From contig CM074864.1 in the NCBI GenBank assembly GCA_037501455.1, positions 22,066,001-22,130,000 on the forward strand: 64,000 nucleotides of DNA. The letters run 5' to 3'. This document shows, piece after piece, positions 22,787-35,121 of this stretch. The notes beneath the pieces are model-generated. The model saw only the letters and a list, made by a program, of their open reading frames with translations, was not told the DNA's origin and made no database searches. The first letter of the stretch is position 1; each line of letters begins with the position of its first letter. This stretch comes from Lantana camara. Its lineage: Eukaryota > Streptophyta > Magnoliopsida > Lamiales > Verbenaceae. The position numbers were made by a program, and so were the translations under genes.

Positions 22787-24068
22787 TTTAAATAAATATA
22801 AGCGCAATTACCATGCAAGCTGTAATCTCGGGTAAGTTTTCATGAAAGAAACAATATAAGTTCAAATTTTAAAGTAATCCTCGCCCGAGATTACAACTAA
22901 TCAATTTAATAATTCAATCATTATCAATTCAATTCGTGGCCCGACGAGTGAGGGCAATTTTCCAACCTTTACACCAACAGTGAATAATCAATATTTAGGT
23001 TTCAATTCAATGGTTATCATGCAAGTTATTACAGTGCATAATTAGCAGTTTCATGAACCCTTTTTCCTCCGGTGTTGGTGGGATTGCAAGGCCCAACCAT
23101 CCATGAACGATGTATGTCGGGAACATGACTCCCACGCACGGGATTTCTTCCTCCACCAAACCTCCTGGTGGATTCAGAGGTGATCCCAAAATTGGTGAGG
23201 ATAGTGCAAGAGTTACCCGTCAGCCCTTGCTTCCCCCGTTGGCTCAATACACTACCCTCGGGCCCAAGTGAACATGACATGCTTACTCGCCAAAACACGA
23301 AACACGATATTTCAATAGGTCACGAAATCTTTTACAATCACGATAGGTTTTGAGAAAGATAAATAGAGATATATATATACATTTTGGCCTAAAACATCAT
23401 GTAGGGGTTATACGGGTTCTATATATCTAGTAATTAAACCTCACCTTTACTTTACCAACCAAAAGAAGCAAGGAAAAACCCTAAGGAGCGTGCTCCTCGT
23501 CACCGGGAACGTGATCTGTGTACAAAGACAAGTGTACATGAAACTTGACTCTTATGAACCAATTAAGATGAACAGCAAAGTCATGCACCAGTAGGTCATG
23601 CAATAGCAATTTAAGGAATGTCAAATAAGAGCATGATGATCAATAAACCAAGTATATAACACATATAAGCCACATACGGGAGCCAAGGAAGTGAAAGGAA
23701 AGCAATAAGAAGGGTTTTGGTGAAGTTTGGCCAAAACCGACAATTCCCGAAAATGCACATGCTGTGGAAAAATGGGAATATCTAAAGTTCTAGAAATTCG
23801 AATTGGGTTTTGTTTGTTGGGAATGAAACTACACAAGTAGACCTTTAAAATGGTATATGGCTCGTTTTCTAGTTCAAAGCGAGGAGAAAATGGCGTAAGC
23901 TTGAAGTTAGGTGAGTGCAGTTTGTCGGTAAAGCAGCGACACCAAAAAGAATTGATTATATCGCACAAATGAGAAAAGATAATGAGGTGATTCCAATTGG
24001 AGGCTGTTCTACAATTCAAGAGATTTCCAACGGTTTAAAAATCATGTCATTTGGAGTTCGGATAAGGG

Positions 24069-24192
24069 AGTACCCGGCCTGGTAAAATTCAAGGGAAAAT
24101 TTCCCCGACCGGGTAGAGCAGTCCAGAAACTTTTCGGCATAAAACTACCCGCCCGGGTACTTTTTAGGCACAAAACTACCCGCCCGGATAGT
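24069..24192 (-). repeat. Four palindromes of the CTACCCGCCCGGGTA type in LTR H
   Basis: Copies occur near 24069, 24101, 24145 and 24177. The best is CTACCCGCCCGGGTAC at 24145-24160. The sequence is unrelated to the GGGAACG...CGTTCCC palindromes but occupies the same LTR position, about 360 bp after the donor-like site. Confidence 0.7.
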
Positions 24193-24546
24193 CCTCCTGC
24201 GCGAGAAAAAGGGCAGAAAACAGGGCTAGTTCGTGGAGGGAAGAAAGGGGTAGCATACTCCCAAGAAACCTCAACCAAAACACCCAAAACAAACATATAT
24301 CATGCATATAACTCATATATATTAATTAGGCATCATATACTCCATGGAAACATGCTTTGATTCATAAGATTTTATCCAACAACCCATATAATTTCATGCT
24401 TCCAACTTCAACATAACCTCATGTTTTCATGCAAGAAATGAAGAAACAAGGACCTAAACATGCTTCTAATCATGAAATAAACAAGTAATCACATCCTAGA
24501 TCTTAAACCCTACTTCACTCAAGGCTTCAAGAATTAAATCAAATCT

Positions 24547-24559
24547 CCATTTACCTTGG
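24547..24559 (-). promoter_or_regulatory. Donor-like splice site in LTR H
   Basis: The minus strand reads CCAAG|GTAAATGG with the intron side starting at 24554. It follows about 150 bp of UTR-like sequence (CACACACACA, TCATCATCTTC) and a possible TATA (GATAAATATC). Confidence 0.5.
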
Positions 24560-25290
24560 ATACAAGAAAGAAGAGATGAAATGAATGAAGATGATGATGC
24601 TCCAATTTATGCAACTTCCTTCCTTGAAATATGGCTTGAAAATGGATGAAATCCTTCCTTCTTCTCCATGGTGTTTCTCCAGTTTTTTAGTGTGTGTGTG
24701 TGGAATATTTGATGAATGAAATGAGAGATACAAGATGCATAGATATTTATCAAAGTCTTCCAAGATATGGGATGACAAGGCACAATTTGCACTTAAGTCC
24801 CTAATTTGTTTAAGTGAATGCAAAGAAGTTCTAGTTCATGGAATGTGTTCAATTAAATCCAAGGAGTTATAGGCAATTAGGTTCACCAATTCAAGAAATG
24901 ATCTGTAGCACCCTAACCCCCTGGGCACCACATCCCCCGCACTATAGCCTTGATCCACGTATGAAATGGAAAGTCCATACATAAACCAAAACTATAGTGA
25001 ACGGGTGACAATAAAAATGACGAGCTAGGCGGGACACTCTCCCCAACAACACCAAAGCAAACATGATAATGAAAGCGGAAGCAATAAGATCATTCATACG
25101 TATAGGTACCATATTTATTGAATAGATACTTATAGATACCAATTTATCTATCAATACATTATCATCTCTTGATAATACACATATTCAAGTATCCAAAACG
25201 TGACAATAATTATCATAAAATGAAACTAGCATAAGACTATACAAAAGGGTATGAAACTAGACCCGAGGACATGCAAGACTCGAACAACTC

Positions 25291-25362
25291 CCGCCTAGCA
25301 CGACCACGCTCAAAGGGTACCTGAAAAGTGAAGTATCAGTCTACCGAAGACTGAGTGAGGGG
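25291..25362 (-). promoter_or_regulatory. Branch-point stem-loop and acceptor module, G 3' LTR
   Basis: Minus strand: CTCACTCAGTC...GACTGAT, CACTTTTCAG|G (AG at 25321-25322), then GCTAGGCGGG. Confidence 0.5.
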
Positions 25363-26340
25363 CAATAAATATATATAACACACATCACATGCAAGGTGTA
25401 GCCTCGGGTGAAGACTTTGGAAATGAAAGGAATATATAATTCAAGAAACTTAATCTTTGCCCTAGATTACAACCAATCACTTTAACATTTTAGCTTAACC
25501 ATGTCATGAACATGTGACCCCGGCGAGTAGGGGCGAATCTCCAACCATAACACCAAACGTGACAATACGTGCTTGCTTTATCAATTCAATATATGATCAT
25601 GCAATTTCATTTAGTGCTCATATAGACAATTTCATGCTTGAAATCATGCGATAACCCGAGGATAACCCGACATGCCGGATTAATCCCCAGTCTCCTTCTT
25701 CCTCCGGGTGATAGCGAGTTTGCAAGGCTCGACTATCCATGACATGGTGTGTGTAGAGGACATGACCCTCTAGACACGGAACTCCTTCCACCACTAATCT
25801 CCTAGTGGCTTCGGGGGTGATCCCAACAATGTGAGGATAATTCAGGAGTTACCCGTCAGCCCTTGCTTTCCCAGTTGGCTCAAGAATTACCCTCGGGCCC
25901 ACGTGCAATCATGTACTCGCCAAACATGCTTGAAATCATGACTTGCTTGCTTGAAATATTCATGGTTTTGAAATCATTTATAAATATAGTATATTTTGGC
26001 CGAAATAGCACATAAGGGTGGTAGGGTTCTATATACATAACCTAAAACCTAACCTTTCCTGCAAAATACAATAATGTGGTGTTCTAAGAGCTTGCTCCCC
26101 GTCCACGCCCTCGTGACCTGTGCAAACACGACGTATATTCGTGAGACATGACCTAAAATGACCAAAATATGACGAACGGCGGAAATGTATCGAGACGACC
26201 ACGAAAATACAATGTGGCATGATAACATGTTGTTTCACTTCATATTAGTACATATTATAGCAATTCGGGGTCAAAGAAGTCGTTGGATCGAGGGGTCATT
26301 TTCGTAATTTTATGCAGTGAATTTTGTTCTGCAAGTCAGG

Positions 26341-26572
26341 TGGGAACGGCCGTTCCGGTCCCCTTTGCAAAATGGGAACGGTCGTTCCCATGAGTTCCCC
26401 AAAACGCGCCAACGATTTTAAAAATAAAAGCGCGCCTTTTAGCTGGGAACGGCCCTTCCGGCAGCAAGGCCAAAGTGGGAACGACCGTTCCCATGCTCGG
26501 CCGCCCAGTTCATTTGAAAAGGTGGGAACGCCCGTTCCCTCAATGCCTTGAGGCTGGGAACAGTCGTTCCCA
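26341..26572 (-). repeat. Six palindromes GGGAACG-NN-CGTTCCC in G 3' LTR
   Basis: Copies lie near 26341, 26372, 26443, 26475, 26522 and 26552. Same motif type as element A; centres include GGCC, GGTC, GACC and GCCC. Confidence 0.85.
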
Positions 26573-26941
26573 GTTTCTGCAAATTTGAAGAACAGAGCAG
26601 AAACAGGGGAGGCTCTCGGCAAAGAATCAACAAAGCCACAAAATTCCATTTTTGATCCCCAAATGCAATAATTTCTGGAAGGATGATGCATACACATTCA
26701 AGGAGTAATAATATCACACTTAACCACATAAACATGCTATATCACCAAGGTTTCCAAGATTTCAAGCTCATGCCCACTTTGATCATCCAAGCTCAAATTC
26801 TCAACAATACCATGAATAATTCATGCCATAATTCATGAAATGATCACACAATCATGCTTCTACTTCTAATTCATTCATTTAGCATATAATTTCCAAACCC
26901 TAACCACATCAAACACAATCAAGAATCATCACTTCCATGCA

Positions 26942-26950
26942 ACCAACCTT
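26942..26950 (-). promoter_or_regulatory. Donor-like splice site in G 3' LTR
   Basis: The minus strand reads AAAG|GTTGGT with the intron side at 26947, after a long UTR-like stretch. It is a weak match to consensus but sits at the expected place. Confidence 0.35.
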
Positions 26951-27538
26951 TGAAAGCTAAGAAATGAAGAAGATGAATGAAGATGATGATTAATTTGCCA
27001 AAACTTGGATGATTTCTTGAAATCTTGATGATTGAAGGAAAATTTACTTCTTCCCTTTTTCTTCATTGGAACCGAGAGAGAAAAGATGGAGATGTTAATG
27101 AATTGTAGATGAAAATGATCATGGAATGTGCAAGAAGAGATGATACGTAATTCATCATCCTTGATTTTTGTGACTTTAATCCTTTGTTTTATGAAGTCAT
27201 TCGATCAAGTATACAACAATTTAAAATATGCTCAATTAAGCCCTTGCAAAGTTATGCACTTAAGTCCCTAAAGTTTAAAGAACAATCAAGTAGGGACAAT
27301 TTGGTAATTTGAATCACTCTCGGTAGTGATTCCATGCAATAAATATTTTTCCGTGTCGTGAAATAATATTTTCAATGATATGAATTCATATAATTCACAT
27401 AGATAATGTTTCATGAAGTTTATAAAAGTATGAGATGCCACGTAAGAATTTATTATGAGATTAAAGAAAGAAAATAAAACCTACGCTCAAACTCACACGT
27501 GGCGTGCTTACCTGTTCATCCGGAACCGAGGCGTTACA

Positions 27539-27558
27539 ACTCTCCCCCCCTTAGAAGA
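27539..27558 (-). other. Polypurine tract of element G
   Basis: The minus strand reads AAGGGGGGGAGAGT directly before the 3' LTR start. Confidence 0.85.
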
Positions 27559-27576
27559 ATCTGGTCCCCAGATTCT

Positions 27577-28932
27577 CTAGTCTTGCTCGAACAACTCCGG
27601 GTGGAACCGTTTCATTTTATCCTCTGTTTCCCATGTAGCTTTTTCGGTTTTATCGCTTCTCCACAACACTTTAACCATGGGAATTCTCCGGTTTCTCCAC
27701 TCTTGAAATTTTCGATCCATGATTTTAACCGGTCTCTGAATAAATGTCAAATTCGGTTCCAGTTCAACTTCTTCCACGGGGAGAATCGTAGTCTCATCGG
27801 GGTAATATTTCCTTAATTGTGAAACATGAAATACGTTATGAATCCCCGTAAGACTCGGTGGTAGGTCCAATCGATAGGCTACCTCGCCTATTATTTCAAG
27901 AATCTCAAACGGACCTAAGTAGCGAGGATTAAGTTTTCCTCCTTTCCCGATTCGGGTGAAACCTTTCCTTGGTGACACCTTCAAGAATACCCGGTCACCA
28001 ACTTCAAATTCTAGATCTCTTCGGCGCTTATCGGCATAGCTCTTTTGCCTATCTTGCGCGGCTTTCATCCGTTGTTGAATCATTTGAACTTTCTCAATCA
28101 TAGCTTGAACGACTTTGGAAGGCCTTTCGAATCTTTCACCTCTCTTTACTCCTTCCTGTTTTGACCATTTCCATTCTTCCAAGTCGAAGAACAACGGAGA
28201 TCGGCACTTTCTTCCATAAAGTAACTCGTAAGGAGCCATCCCGATCGAAGCCTGAAAGCTGTTATTATAAGAAAACTCGATTAAAGGAAGCTGTTCTGCC
28301 CACGAGTTTTGAAAATCCATCGCGCAAGCCCGAAGAAGATCTTCCAAATACCTGATTAACCTTTCAGTTTGACCGTCTGTTTGCGGGTGGAATGCTGTAC
28401 TGAACTTAAGTTTCGTTCCCAAGACGGCCTGTAATTCTTGCCACAACTTAGAAGTAAACCTCGGGTCTCGGTCTGAAACTATGCTCACCGGAATGCCATG
28501 AAGTCGAATAATCTCTCTGTTATAGATTTCAGCCAACTTCGGGATCTTATAGGACATCCAGACCGGTAGAAAGTGAGCAGACTTTGTAAATCTATCCACG
28601 ATTACCAAAATTCCATCAAACCCGTATTTGACCTTCGGTAATCCGGAAACAAAGTCTATGGTTACTTGTTCCCACTTCCACTCGGGAATAGGTAACGGTC
28701 ATAGAAGTCCCGCGGGCTTTTGGTGCTCAGCTTTCACCTTTTGACAGGTCAGGCAATGTTTCACATATTCTGCCACGTCTCTTTTCATCCCGTTCCACCA
28801 ATAATATTGCTTCAAATCCTTATACATTTTATTTCCTCCTGGGTGGATCGAGTAGGCTGACTTGTGAACTTCTTCAAGTAGGACCCGCCTCAATTCTTCA
28901 GGTACTACTACTCTGTTTTTAAACCGAAGCAA
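27577..28932 (-). pseudogene. Integrase with chromodomain, element G (one stop)
   Basis: From 28932 the frame shows the zinc-binding HHCC part ([11 protein letters not shown]...[12 protein letters not shown]), then a TGA stop at 28699-28701 where a glutamine is expected. The catalytic core follows, with TIDFVSGLP, SDRDPRFTS and QTDGQTER carrying the D, D and E of the DDE triad. The C-terminal GPF motif (LGPFEILE) and a chromodomain-like tail (KVLWRSDKTEKATWETED) end at 27577. A chromodomain marks chromoviruses and is thought to steer integration to particular chromatin. The frame from 28608 to 27577 is open for 343 residues. Apart from the stop and the upstream frameshift the domain looks complete. 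Confidence 0.9.
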
Positions 28933-29470
28933 CCCGGTCTCATCAAACCCAAACGGACTCTCTGTTTCTGCACTTCCGGATCCTTATTCTGAGCCTCAAA
29001 TAACTGATACTTTAATTCCGGCTGAATTGTGATATTAGAAACCCGAGCCTTTAACACAATCGGGATAACTTCCTCACTTTCCTTTATTTCCAAGCTCGAT
29101 ACACTCGCCTTTCTGCTAAGTGCATCGGCGACCACATTTGCTTTCCCGGGATAGTATTTAATTGTACAATCATAATCCTCTAGCTTTTCCATCCATCGCC
29201 GTTGCCTCATGTTCAACTCTTTCTGTGTGAACAAATACTGAAGGCTCTTGTGGTCGGTAAAAATCTCAAAGGAAGTCCCGTAAAGATAATGTCTCCATTT
29301 CCCGAGAGCAAAGATCACGGCTGCAAGCTCTAGGTCGTGTGTCGGATAATTCCTTTCATATTCCTTTAGCTTCCGAGAAGCATAGGCGATCACTTTTCCT
29401 TTCTGAGTCAAAACATAACCTAAGCCTTCTTTAGAAGCATCGGTGTATACTGCATATCCCTCTGAACCTC
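28908..29470 (-). pseudogene. RNase H domain, element G (frameshifted)
   Basis: In one frame it reads [50 protein letters not shown] and [11 protein letters not shown], the conserved order of gypsy RNase H with catalytic D, E and D positions. The frame before it (RT end) is shifted near 29468, where CCCGAGGTTC lacks one base compared with the expected CCCGAAGGTTC. Another single-base loss near 28965 separates it from the integrase frame ([15 protein letters not shown]). Its role would be to degrade RNA in RNA-DNA hybrids during reverse transcription. As a joined polyprotein it is broken here. Confidence 0.88.
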
Positions 29471-29797
29471 GGGTAAAGTTAATACCGGAGCTGAGACTAA
29501 CTTTTCTTTTAGAAAATTAAAGCTTTGATCACACTTCTCGTCCCATACAAACTTAACATCCTTCTTTGTCAATCGGGTTAACGGCGCCGCAATCTTGGAG
29601 AAGTCCTGAACAAATCTTCTATAATAACCGGCCAATCCCAAGAAGCTTCTAATTTCCGAGACATTCTTTGGTTTCTCCCACTTGAGCACGACCTCGATTT
29701 TCGAGGGATCGACTTCCAACCCTTTTCCTGAAATCACATGTCCCAAAAAGGAAACCCGATCGATCCAAAATTCACACTTACTGAACTTAGCAAACAA
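29420..29797 (-). pseudogene. Reverse transcriptase C-terminal part, element G
   Basis: It continues directly after an in-frame TAG at 29798-29800. [19 protein letters not shown] and [15 protein letters not shown] are the typical RT palm/thumb-to-connection motifs of gypsy elements. The TAG replaces a residue in the LKEH-x-LFAKF stretch, most likely a CAG-to-TAG change. The frame is lost at the RNase H boundary by a one-base deletion. Confidence 0.88.
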
Positions 29798-32056
29798 CTA
29801 ATGCTCTTTCAGAGTCTGAAGAACGAGCCTGAGATGTCTCGCGTGCTCCTCGGCTGATTTTGAGAAAACCAGAATATCATCAATAAAAATCATCACGAAC
29901 TTATTGAGGAAAGGCCTGAATATCCAATGCATCATATCCATAAAAGCTGCAGGGGCATTAGTTAATCCAAATGGCATAACCACGAACTCGTAGTGCCCGT
30001 ACCGAGTATTGAATCCTGTCTTAGGAATATCCTCTGCTCGGATTCGCAGCTGATAGTATCCCTGTCTTAAATCCAATTTCGAATAAACTTTGGAACCCTG
30101 AAGTATATCAAATAACTCCTCGATATGTGGGAGGGGATACTTGTTCTTGATAGTCATCCTGTTCAACTCCCTGTAATCGATACACATTCTTAAAGTCCCG
30201 TCCTTTTTCTTTACAAATAAAACTGGTGCTCCCCAAGGCGAAGAACTCGGTCGAATGTACCCAACTTCCAACAATGCTTCCAGCTGGACTTTTAATTCTT
30301 TTAATTCAGCTGGAGCCATCCGGTAAGGAGTCTTTGAATACGGCTCAGCATTCGAAAAAAGATCGATCACAAATTCAATCTCTCGTTCAGGAGGCAAGGA
30401 ATCCAATTTTTCTGGGAATACCTCGGGAAATTCCTTTACCACTTCGGTGTCCTCTAATTTCACCTGATCTTTTGGCTTGTTCAGAATATAGGCAATGAAC
30501 CCTGTAGCCCTGTCTCTGACTAACTTCTGAGCCTCTGAAAACGAAAATAGGGGTACGGCCTTTGAAGTACAACCCGTAGTAACCTCTGAACCCAACTGAA
30601 CCTTCTTAGCCTGGCAATCTACGGTAGCACAATGCCTGTATAACCGTTCCATCCCCAATATAGCTCCGTATCTCTCCATCGGCATAACAATGAAATCTGT
30701 CAGAAACTCCCGGCCTTCAATCACCACTGGAACATCCCTGTAAACCTGATCCGTCTCTCGTCTACTACCGAAAGGAGTACTAACTAGATAGCGCACAGAA
30801 GTACACATAGCAGGCAAAGACAAAGTAATAGCAATGGAGTGCGCAAGAAAGGAGTGTGTAGCTCCTGGATCAAATAATATATGGATGTTCGTGCCATGGA
30901 TGCAAATAATACCTTCAACTACTGCGGCGGGGTCTATCTCTGCATCCTGCTCCTCTCCAGCGAGTGCATAAGCCCGAGCTCTCACCAGTGGCCTCGGTCC
31001 TGCAGGTGGTGGATCCTGACGATCCGGACAGCCGTCAACCATGTGCTCGTCACTCCCGCAAATCAAACACAAACCTAACCGGCGCCTGCAGTTGTCGTAG
31101 ATATGTGTATGAAGTCCACACCATCTGCAGCCCGGTCTCTGAGGTGGCTGGGGTGGTGCTGGAGCTCTCGGACCTCTCGGTAATGGCCCTGTCGCCTTAA
31201 GCTTCTTCCCAGGGTTCTTCTGAGCTGGAGGTGAAGAGTAAATCATCGGCCTCTTCCCTGAGCTCGATCCCTGACCTGCTCTCGAGCCCGAAGCCTGTCC
31301 AGTCCGCGAAGTAGCTTTCCTAGCAATATCCGAATCCTCAACTTTTAGGGCCTTAGTGGTAGCTTTTGCCCAGGTGCTCGTATTAGCTGCTTTCAGGGCA
31401 TCCTGAATATCCGGTCTGAGTCCTTGGACGAACTGCATCGCCTTGTGAAAGTTATCATTCGCTATGTTGGGTGCATAGCGAGAAAGTCTCTCGAACTCGG
31501 CGATATACTGACCCACAGACCTGCCTCCCTGCTTTAGCTCGGTGAACTCTCTCAACCTGCGAGTACGGGAAGCTGGAGGAATATACTTGTTTCTGAACTC
31601 CCGTACAAATACCTCCCAAGTAATCTCGGTCCCGGCTGCCTCCAGAACAATCTGTGTGCTTTCCCACCAAGAATAGGCCTCGCCCTGAATAAGAGTAAGT
31701 GTACAGCGAGCCTTCTCCTGACTGTCACAAGGGATAAGCTGCCAAATCCTTTCGATCTCTTTTAGCCACATCTCTGCCTGTATATCGTCTCCCTTATAGA
31801 ACTTCGGGGGACGCTGGTTCTGAAACTCTCGTAAAATGGCAGAAATGGGGTTCTCCAGAGGTGCTACTGGTGGTGGAGGTGGTGGAGGAACCCTTTCCTG
31901 TAGCCTCTGATCGATTAGCCCCACTACTGCGTTCATAAAATCCTGGGGCTGTGCCTGAGCAGGCGGAGGAGGTGGTGATCTCTCGCGGTGATGATGTCGG
32001 CGGTGACGATGCCTGTGCCTCGAGGATCGGTCATTGGAATGTATGTCGTGCTCCAT
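29798..32056 (-). CDS. Gag, protease and first part of reverse transcriptase, element G
   Basis: This is a 752-residue open frame. Residues 1-40 are basic and proline-rich. Residues about 70-235 are the retrotrans_gag (capsid-like) domain ([32 protein letters not shown]). Two CCHC knuckles follow at C310-C313-H318-C323 and C330-C333-H338-C343. An aspartic protease site, DPGAT, lies at 396-400. The RT domain starts near 560 ([31 protein letters not shown]) and includes the FIDD catalytic motif at 724-727. The frame stops at a TAG in the RT palm, so the protein is truncated in this copy. The ATG at 32056 is preceded by CTAATTTCAG|G, a branch-point-like and acceptor-like sequence. It is the best preserved coding region in the window and a reference for A, D and F. 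Confidence 0.93.
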   Translation of the reverse strand: MEHDIHSNDRSSRHRHRHRRHHHRERSPPPPPAQAQPQDFMNAVVGLIDQRLQERVPPPPPPPVAPLENPISAILREFQNQRPPKFYKGDDIQAEMWLKEIERIWQLIPCDSQEKARCTLTLIQGEAYSWWESTQIVLEAAGTEITWEVFVREFRNKYIPPASRTRRLREFTELKQGGRSVGQYIAEFERLSRYAPNIANDNFHKAMQFVQGLRPDIQDALKAANTSTWAKATTKALKVEDSDIARKATSRTGQASGSRAGQGSSSGKRPMIYSSPPAQKNPGKKLKATGPLPRGPRAPAPPQPPQRPGCRWCGLHTHIYDNCRRRLGLCLICGSDEHMVDGCPDRQDPPPAGPRPLVRARAYALAGEEQDAEIDPAAVVEGIICIHGTNIHILFDPGATHSFLAHSIAITLSLPAMCTSVRYLVSTPFGSRRETDQVYRDVPVVIEGREFLTDFIVMPMERYGAILGMERLYRHCATVDCQAKKVQLGSEVTTGCTSKAVPLFSFSEAQKLVRDRATGFIAYILNKPKDQVKLEDTEVVKEFPEVFPEKLDSLPPEREIEFVIDLFSNAEPYSKTPYRMAPAELKELKVQLEALLEVGYIRPSSSPWGAPVLFVKKKDGTLRMCIDYRELNRMTIKNKYPLPHIEELFDILQGSKVYSKLDLRQGYYQLRIRAEDIPKTGFNTRYGHYEFVVMPFGLTNAPAAFMDMMHWIFRPFLNKFVMIFIDDILVFSKSAEEHARHLRLVLQTLKEH

Positions 32057-32075
32057 CCTGAAATTAGATCACTAA
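32057..32075 (-). promoter_or_regulatory. Acceptor-like site abutting the gag ATG of G
   Basis: The minus strand reads GATCTAATTTCAG|G then ATG; AG is at 32058-32059 and CTAAT fits a branch point. The same YAG|GATG arrangement occurs in A and F. Confidence 0.45.
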
Positions 32076-32291
32076 ACATGCGTAGCTTGATCAATAAATG
32101 CAAATGTGTGCATACAATTTCCATAATATCAAGTAGCACATGTTCAAGGAAGATCAAGTAGCTCAATTAATGCGAAGAAATGAGTAAATCAGGTAAGTCA
32201 ACCAAATGCAGACTCCCAAATGCCACATAATCCTATGCCGTGCGACCTAGACTGACTTGACACGACTCGAGAACCTCGGTTTTGCAACCGG

Positions 32292-32303
32292 GCTCTGATA
32301 CCA
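32292..32303 (-). other. tRNA-Met primer binding site of element G
   Basis: The complement reads TGGTATCAGAGC, 8 bp after the 5' LTR end. Confidence 0.92.
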
Positions 32304-32700
32304 CCTGTAGATGTAGCACCCTAACCCCCTGGGCACCACATCCCCCGCACTATAGCCTTGATCCACGTATGAAATGGAAAGTCCATACATAAACCAAAAC
32401 GATAGCGAACGGGTAACAATAAAAATGACGAGCTAGGCGGGACACTCTCCCCAACAACACCAAAGCAAACATGATAATGAAAGCGGAAGCAATAAGATCA
32501 TTCATACGTATAGGTACCATATTTATTGAATAGATACTTATAGATACCAGTTTATCTATCAATACATTATCATCTCTTGATAATACACATATTCAAGTAT
32601 CCAAAACGTGACAATAATTATCATAAAATGAAACTAGCATAAGACTATACAAAAGGGTATGAAACTAGACCCGAGGACATGCAAGACTCGAACAACTCCT

Positions 32701-32770
32701 GCCTAGCACGACCACGCTCAAAGGGTACCTGAAAAGTGAAGTATCAGTCTACCGAAGACTGAGTGAGGGG
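32701..32770 (-). promoter_or_regulatory. Branch-point stem-loop and acceptor module, G 5' LTR
   Basis: Same as at 25291-25362; AG at 32729-32730. Confidence 0.5.
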
Positions 32771-33750
32771 CAATAAATATATATAACACACATCACATGC
32801 AAGGTGAGCCTCGGGTGAAGACTTTGGAAATGAAAGGAATATATAATTCAAGAAACTTAATCTTTGCCCGAGATTACAACCAATCACTTTAACATTTTAG
32901 CTTAACCATGTCATGAACATGTGACCCCGGCGAGTAGGGGGCGAATCCCCAACCATAACACCAAACGTGACAATATGTGCTTGCTTTATCAATTCAATAC
33001 ATGATCATGTAATTTCATTTAGTGCTCATATAGACAATTTCATGCTTGAAATCATGCGATAACCCGAGGATAACCCGACATGCCGGATTAATCCCCAGTC
33101 TCCTTCTTCCTCCGGGTGATAGCGAGTTTGCAAGGCTCGACTATGCACGACATGGTGTGTGTAGAGGACATGACCCTCTAAACACGGAACTCCTTCCACC
33201 ACTAATCTCCTAGTGGCTTCGGGGGTGATCCCAACAATGTGAGGATAATTTAGGAGTTACCCGTCAGCCCTTGCTTTCCCGGTTGGCTCAAGAATTACCC
33301 TCGGGCCCACGTGAAATCATGTACTCGCCAAACATGCTTGAAATCATGACTTGCTTGCTTGAAATATTCATGGTTTTGAAATCATTTATAAATATAGTAT
33401 ATTTTGGCCGAAATAGCACATAAGGGTGGTAGGGTTCTATATACATAACCTAAAACCTCACCTTTCTTGCAAAATACAATAATGTGGTGTTCTAAGGAGC
33501 TTGCTCCCCGTCCACGCCCTCGTGACCTGTGCAAACACGACGTATATTCGTGAGACATGACCTAAAATGACCAAAATATGACGAACGACGAAAATATATC
33601 GAGACGACCACGAAAATACAATGTGGCATGATAACATGTTGTTTCACTTCATATTAGTACATATTATACCAATTCGGGGTCAAAGAAGTCGTTGGATCGA
33701 GGGGTCATTTTCGTAATTTTATGCAGTGAATTTTGTTCTGCAAGTCAGGT

Positions 33751-33981
33751 GGGAACGGCCGTTCCGGTCCCCTTTGCAAAATGGGAATGGTCGTTCCCAT
33801 GAGTTCCCCAAAACGCGCCAACGATTTTAAAAATAAAAGCGCACCTTTTAGCTGGGAACGACCCTTCCGGCAGTAAGGCCAAAGTGGGAACGGCCGTTCC
33901 CATGCTCGGCCGCCTAGTTCATTTGAAAAGGTGGGAACGCCCGTTCCCTCAATGCCTTGAGGCTGGGAACAGTCGTTCCCA
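33751..33981 (-). repeat. Six palindromes GGGAACG-NN-CGTTCCC in G 5' LTR
   Basis: Counterpart of 26341-26572. A few half-site substitutions differ between the two LTRs (for example GGGAATGG and GGAACGACC). Confidence 0.85.
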
Positions 33982-34351
33982 GTTTCTGCAAATTTGAAGA
34001 ACAGAGCAGAAACAGGGGAGGCTCTCGACAAAGAATCAACAAAGCCACAAAATTCCATTTTTGATCCCCAAATGCAATAATTTCTGGAAGGATGATGCAT
34101 ACACATTCAAGGAGTAATAATATCACACTTAACCACATAAACATGCTATATCACCAAGGTTTCCAAGATTTCAAGCTCATGCCCACTTTGATCATCCAAG
34201 CTCAAATTCTCAACAATACCATGAATAATTCATGCCATAATTCATGAAATGATCACATAATCATGCTTCTACTTCTAATTCATTCATTTAGCATATAATT
34301 TCCAAACCCTAACCACATCAAACACAATCAAGAATCATCACTTCCATGCAA

Positions 34352-34360
34352 CCAACCTTT
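34352..34360 (-). promoter_or_regulatory. Donor-like splice site in G 5' LTR
   Basis: AAAG|GTTGGT on the minus strand with the intron side at 34356; counterpart of 26947. Confidence 0.35.
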
Positions 34361-34952
34361 GAAAGCTAAGAAATGAAGAAGATGAATGAAGATGATGATC
34401 AATTTGCCAAAACTTGGATGATTTCTTGAAATCTTGATGATTGAAGGAAAATTTACTTCTTCCCTTTTTCTTCATTGGAACCGAGAGAGAAAAGATGGAG
34501 ATGATGATGAATTGTAGATGAAAATGATCATGGAATGTGCAAGAAGAGATGATACGTAATTCATCATCCTTGATTTTTGTGACTTTAATCCTTTGTTTTA
34601 TGAAGTCATGCGATCAAGTATACAACAATTTAAAATATGCTCAATTAAGCCCTTGCAAAGTTATGCACTTAAGTCCCTAAAGTTTAAAGAACAATCAAGT
34701 AGGGACAATTTGGTAATTTGAATCACTCTCGGTAGTGATTCCATGCAATAAATATTTTTCCGTATCGTGAAATAATATTTTCAATGATATGAATTCATAT
34801 AATTCACATAGATAATGTTTCGTGAAGTTTATAAAATTATGAGATGCCACGTAAGAATTTATTATGAGATTAAAGAAAGAAAATAAAACCCACGCTCAAA
34901 CTCACACGTGGCGTGCTTACCTGTTCATCCGGAACCGGGGCGTTACATGATC

Positions 34953-35116
34953 ACTTAAGGGCAATTAGACAATTAAATCACATTTATCAAACAATTCACG
35001 TAATTTCTCATGTTAGCAATTATTTCATATAAGTTCATAGAAAATATAATGCATCTAAGGTTATACAATGTATATAAATTATCACATATTGCACATAAGA
35101 AAAACGAGGCGTTCCA
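34953..35116 (-). mobile_element. Solo LTR H, part 3 (its 5' end)
   Basis: It continues after the TGATC duplication of element G and ends GGCGTTCCA. On the minus strand LTR H therefore starts TGGAACGCC. GGCGG at 35117-35121 duplicates 9429-9433. Confidence 0.8.
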
Positions 35117-35121
35117 GGCGG

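Larger units (their letters stand above)
22492..24903 (-). mobile_element. Solo LTR H, part 2 (central part)
   Basis: It continues LTR H after element A; 22487-22491 is the AGCTA duplication. Read on the minus strand it has a UTR-like stretch, donor at 24554, palindromes at 24192-24069 and the branch-point module at 22786-22720, as in the other LTRs. It is interrupted at TGATC (24899-24903) by element G. Confidence 0.82.
24904..27538 (-). mobile_element. Element G 3' LTR
   Basis: In plus reading it runs TGTAGCACCC to GGCGTTACA; on the minus strand this is TGTAACGCC...GGGTGCTACA. It matches 32312-34947 over its whole length. Confidence 0.95.
24904..34947 (-). mobile_element. Element G: near-complete Tekay-like chromovirus (Ty3/gypsy)
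   Basis: The 10,044-bp element is flanked by the duplication TGATC (24899-24903, 34948-34952). Its LTRs are 2635 and 2636 bp and differ only by scattered changes, so the insertion is fairly recent. In order on the minus strand come the 5' LTR, tRNA-Met primer site, gag, protease, RT, RNase H, integrase with C-terminal chromodomain, polypurine tract and 3' LTR. Two stop codons and two single-base frameshifts in pol make this copy inactive. It inserted into LTR H. Confidence 0.95.
32312..34947 (-). mobile_element. Element G 5' LTR
   Basis: 2636 bp, minus strand TGTAACGCCCCGG to GGGTGCTACA. It is the partner of 24904-27538. Confidence 0.95.
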
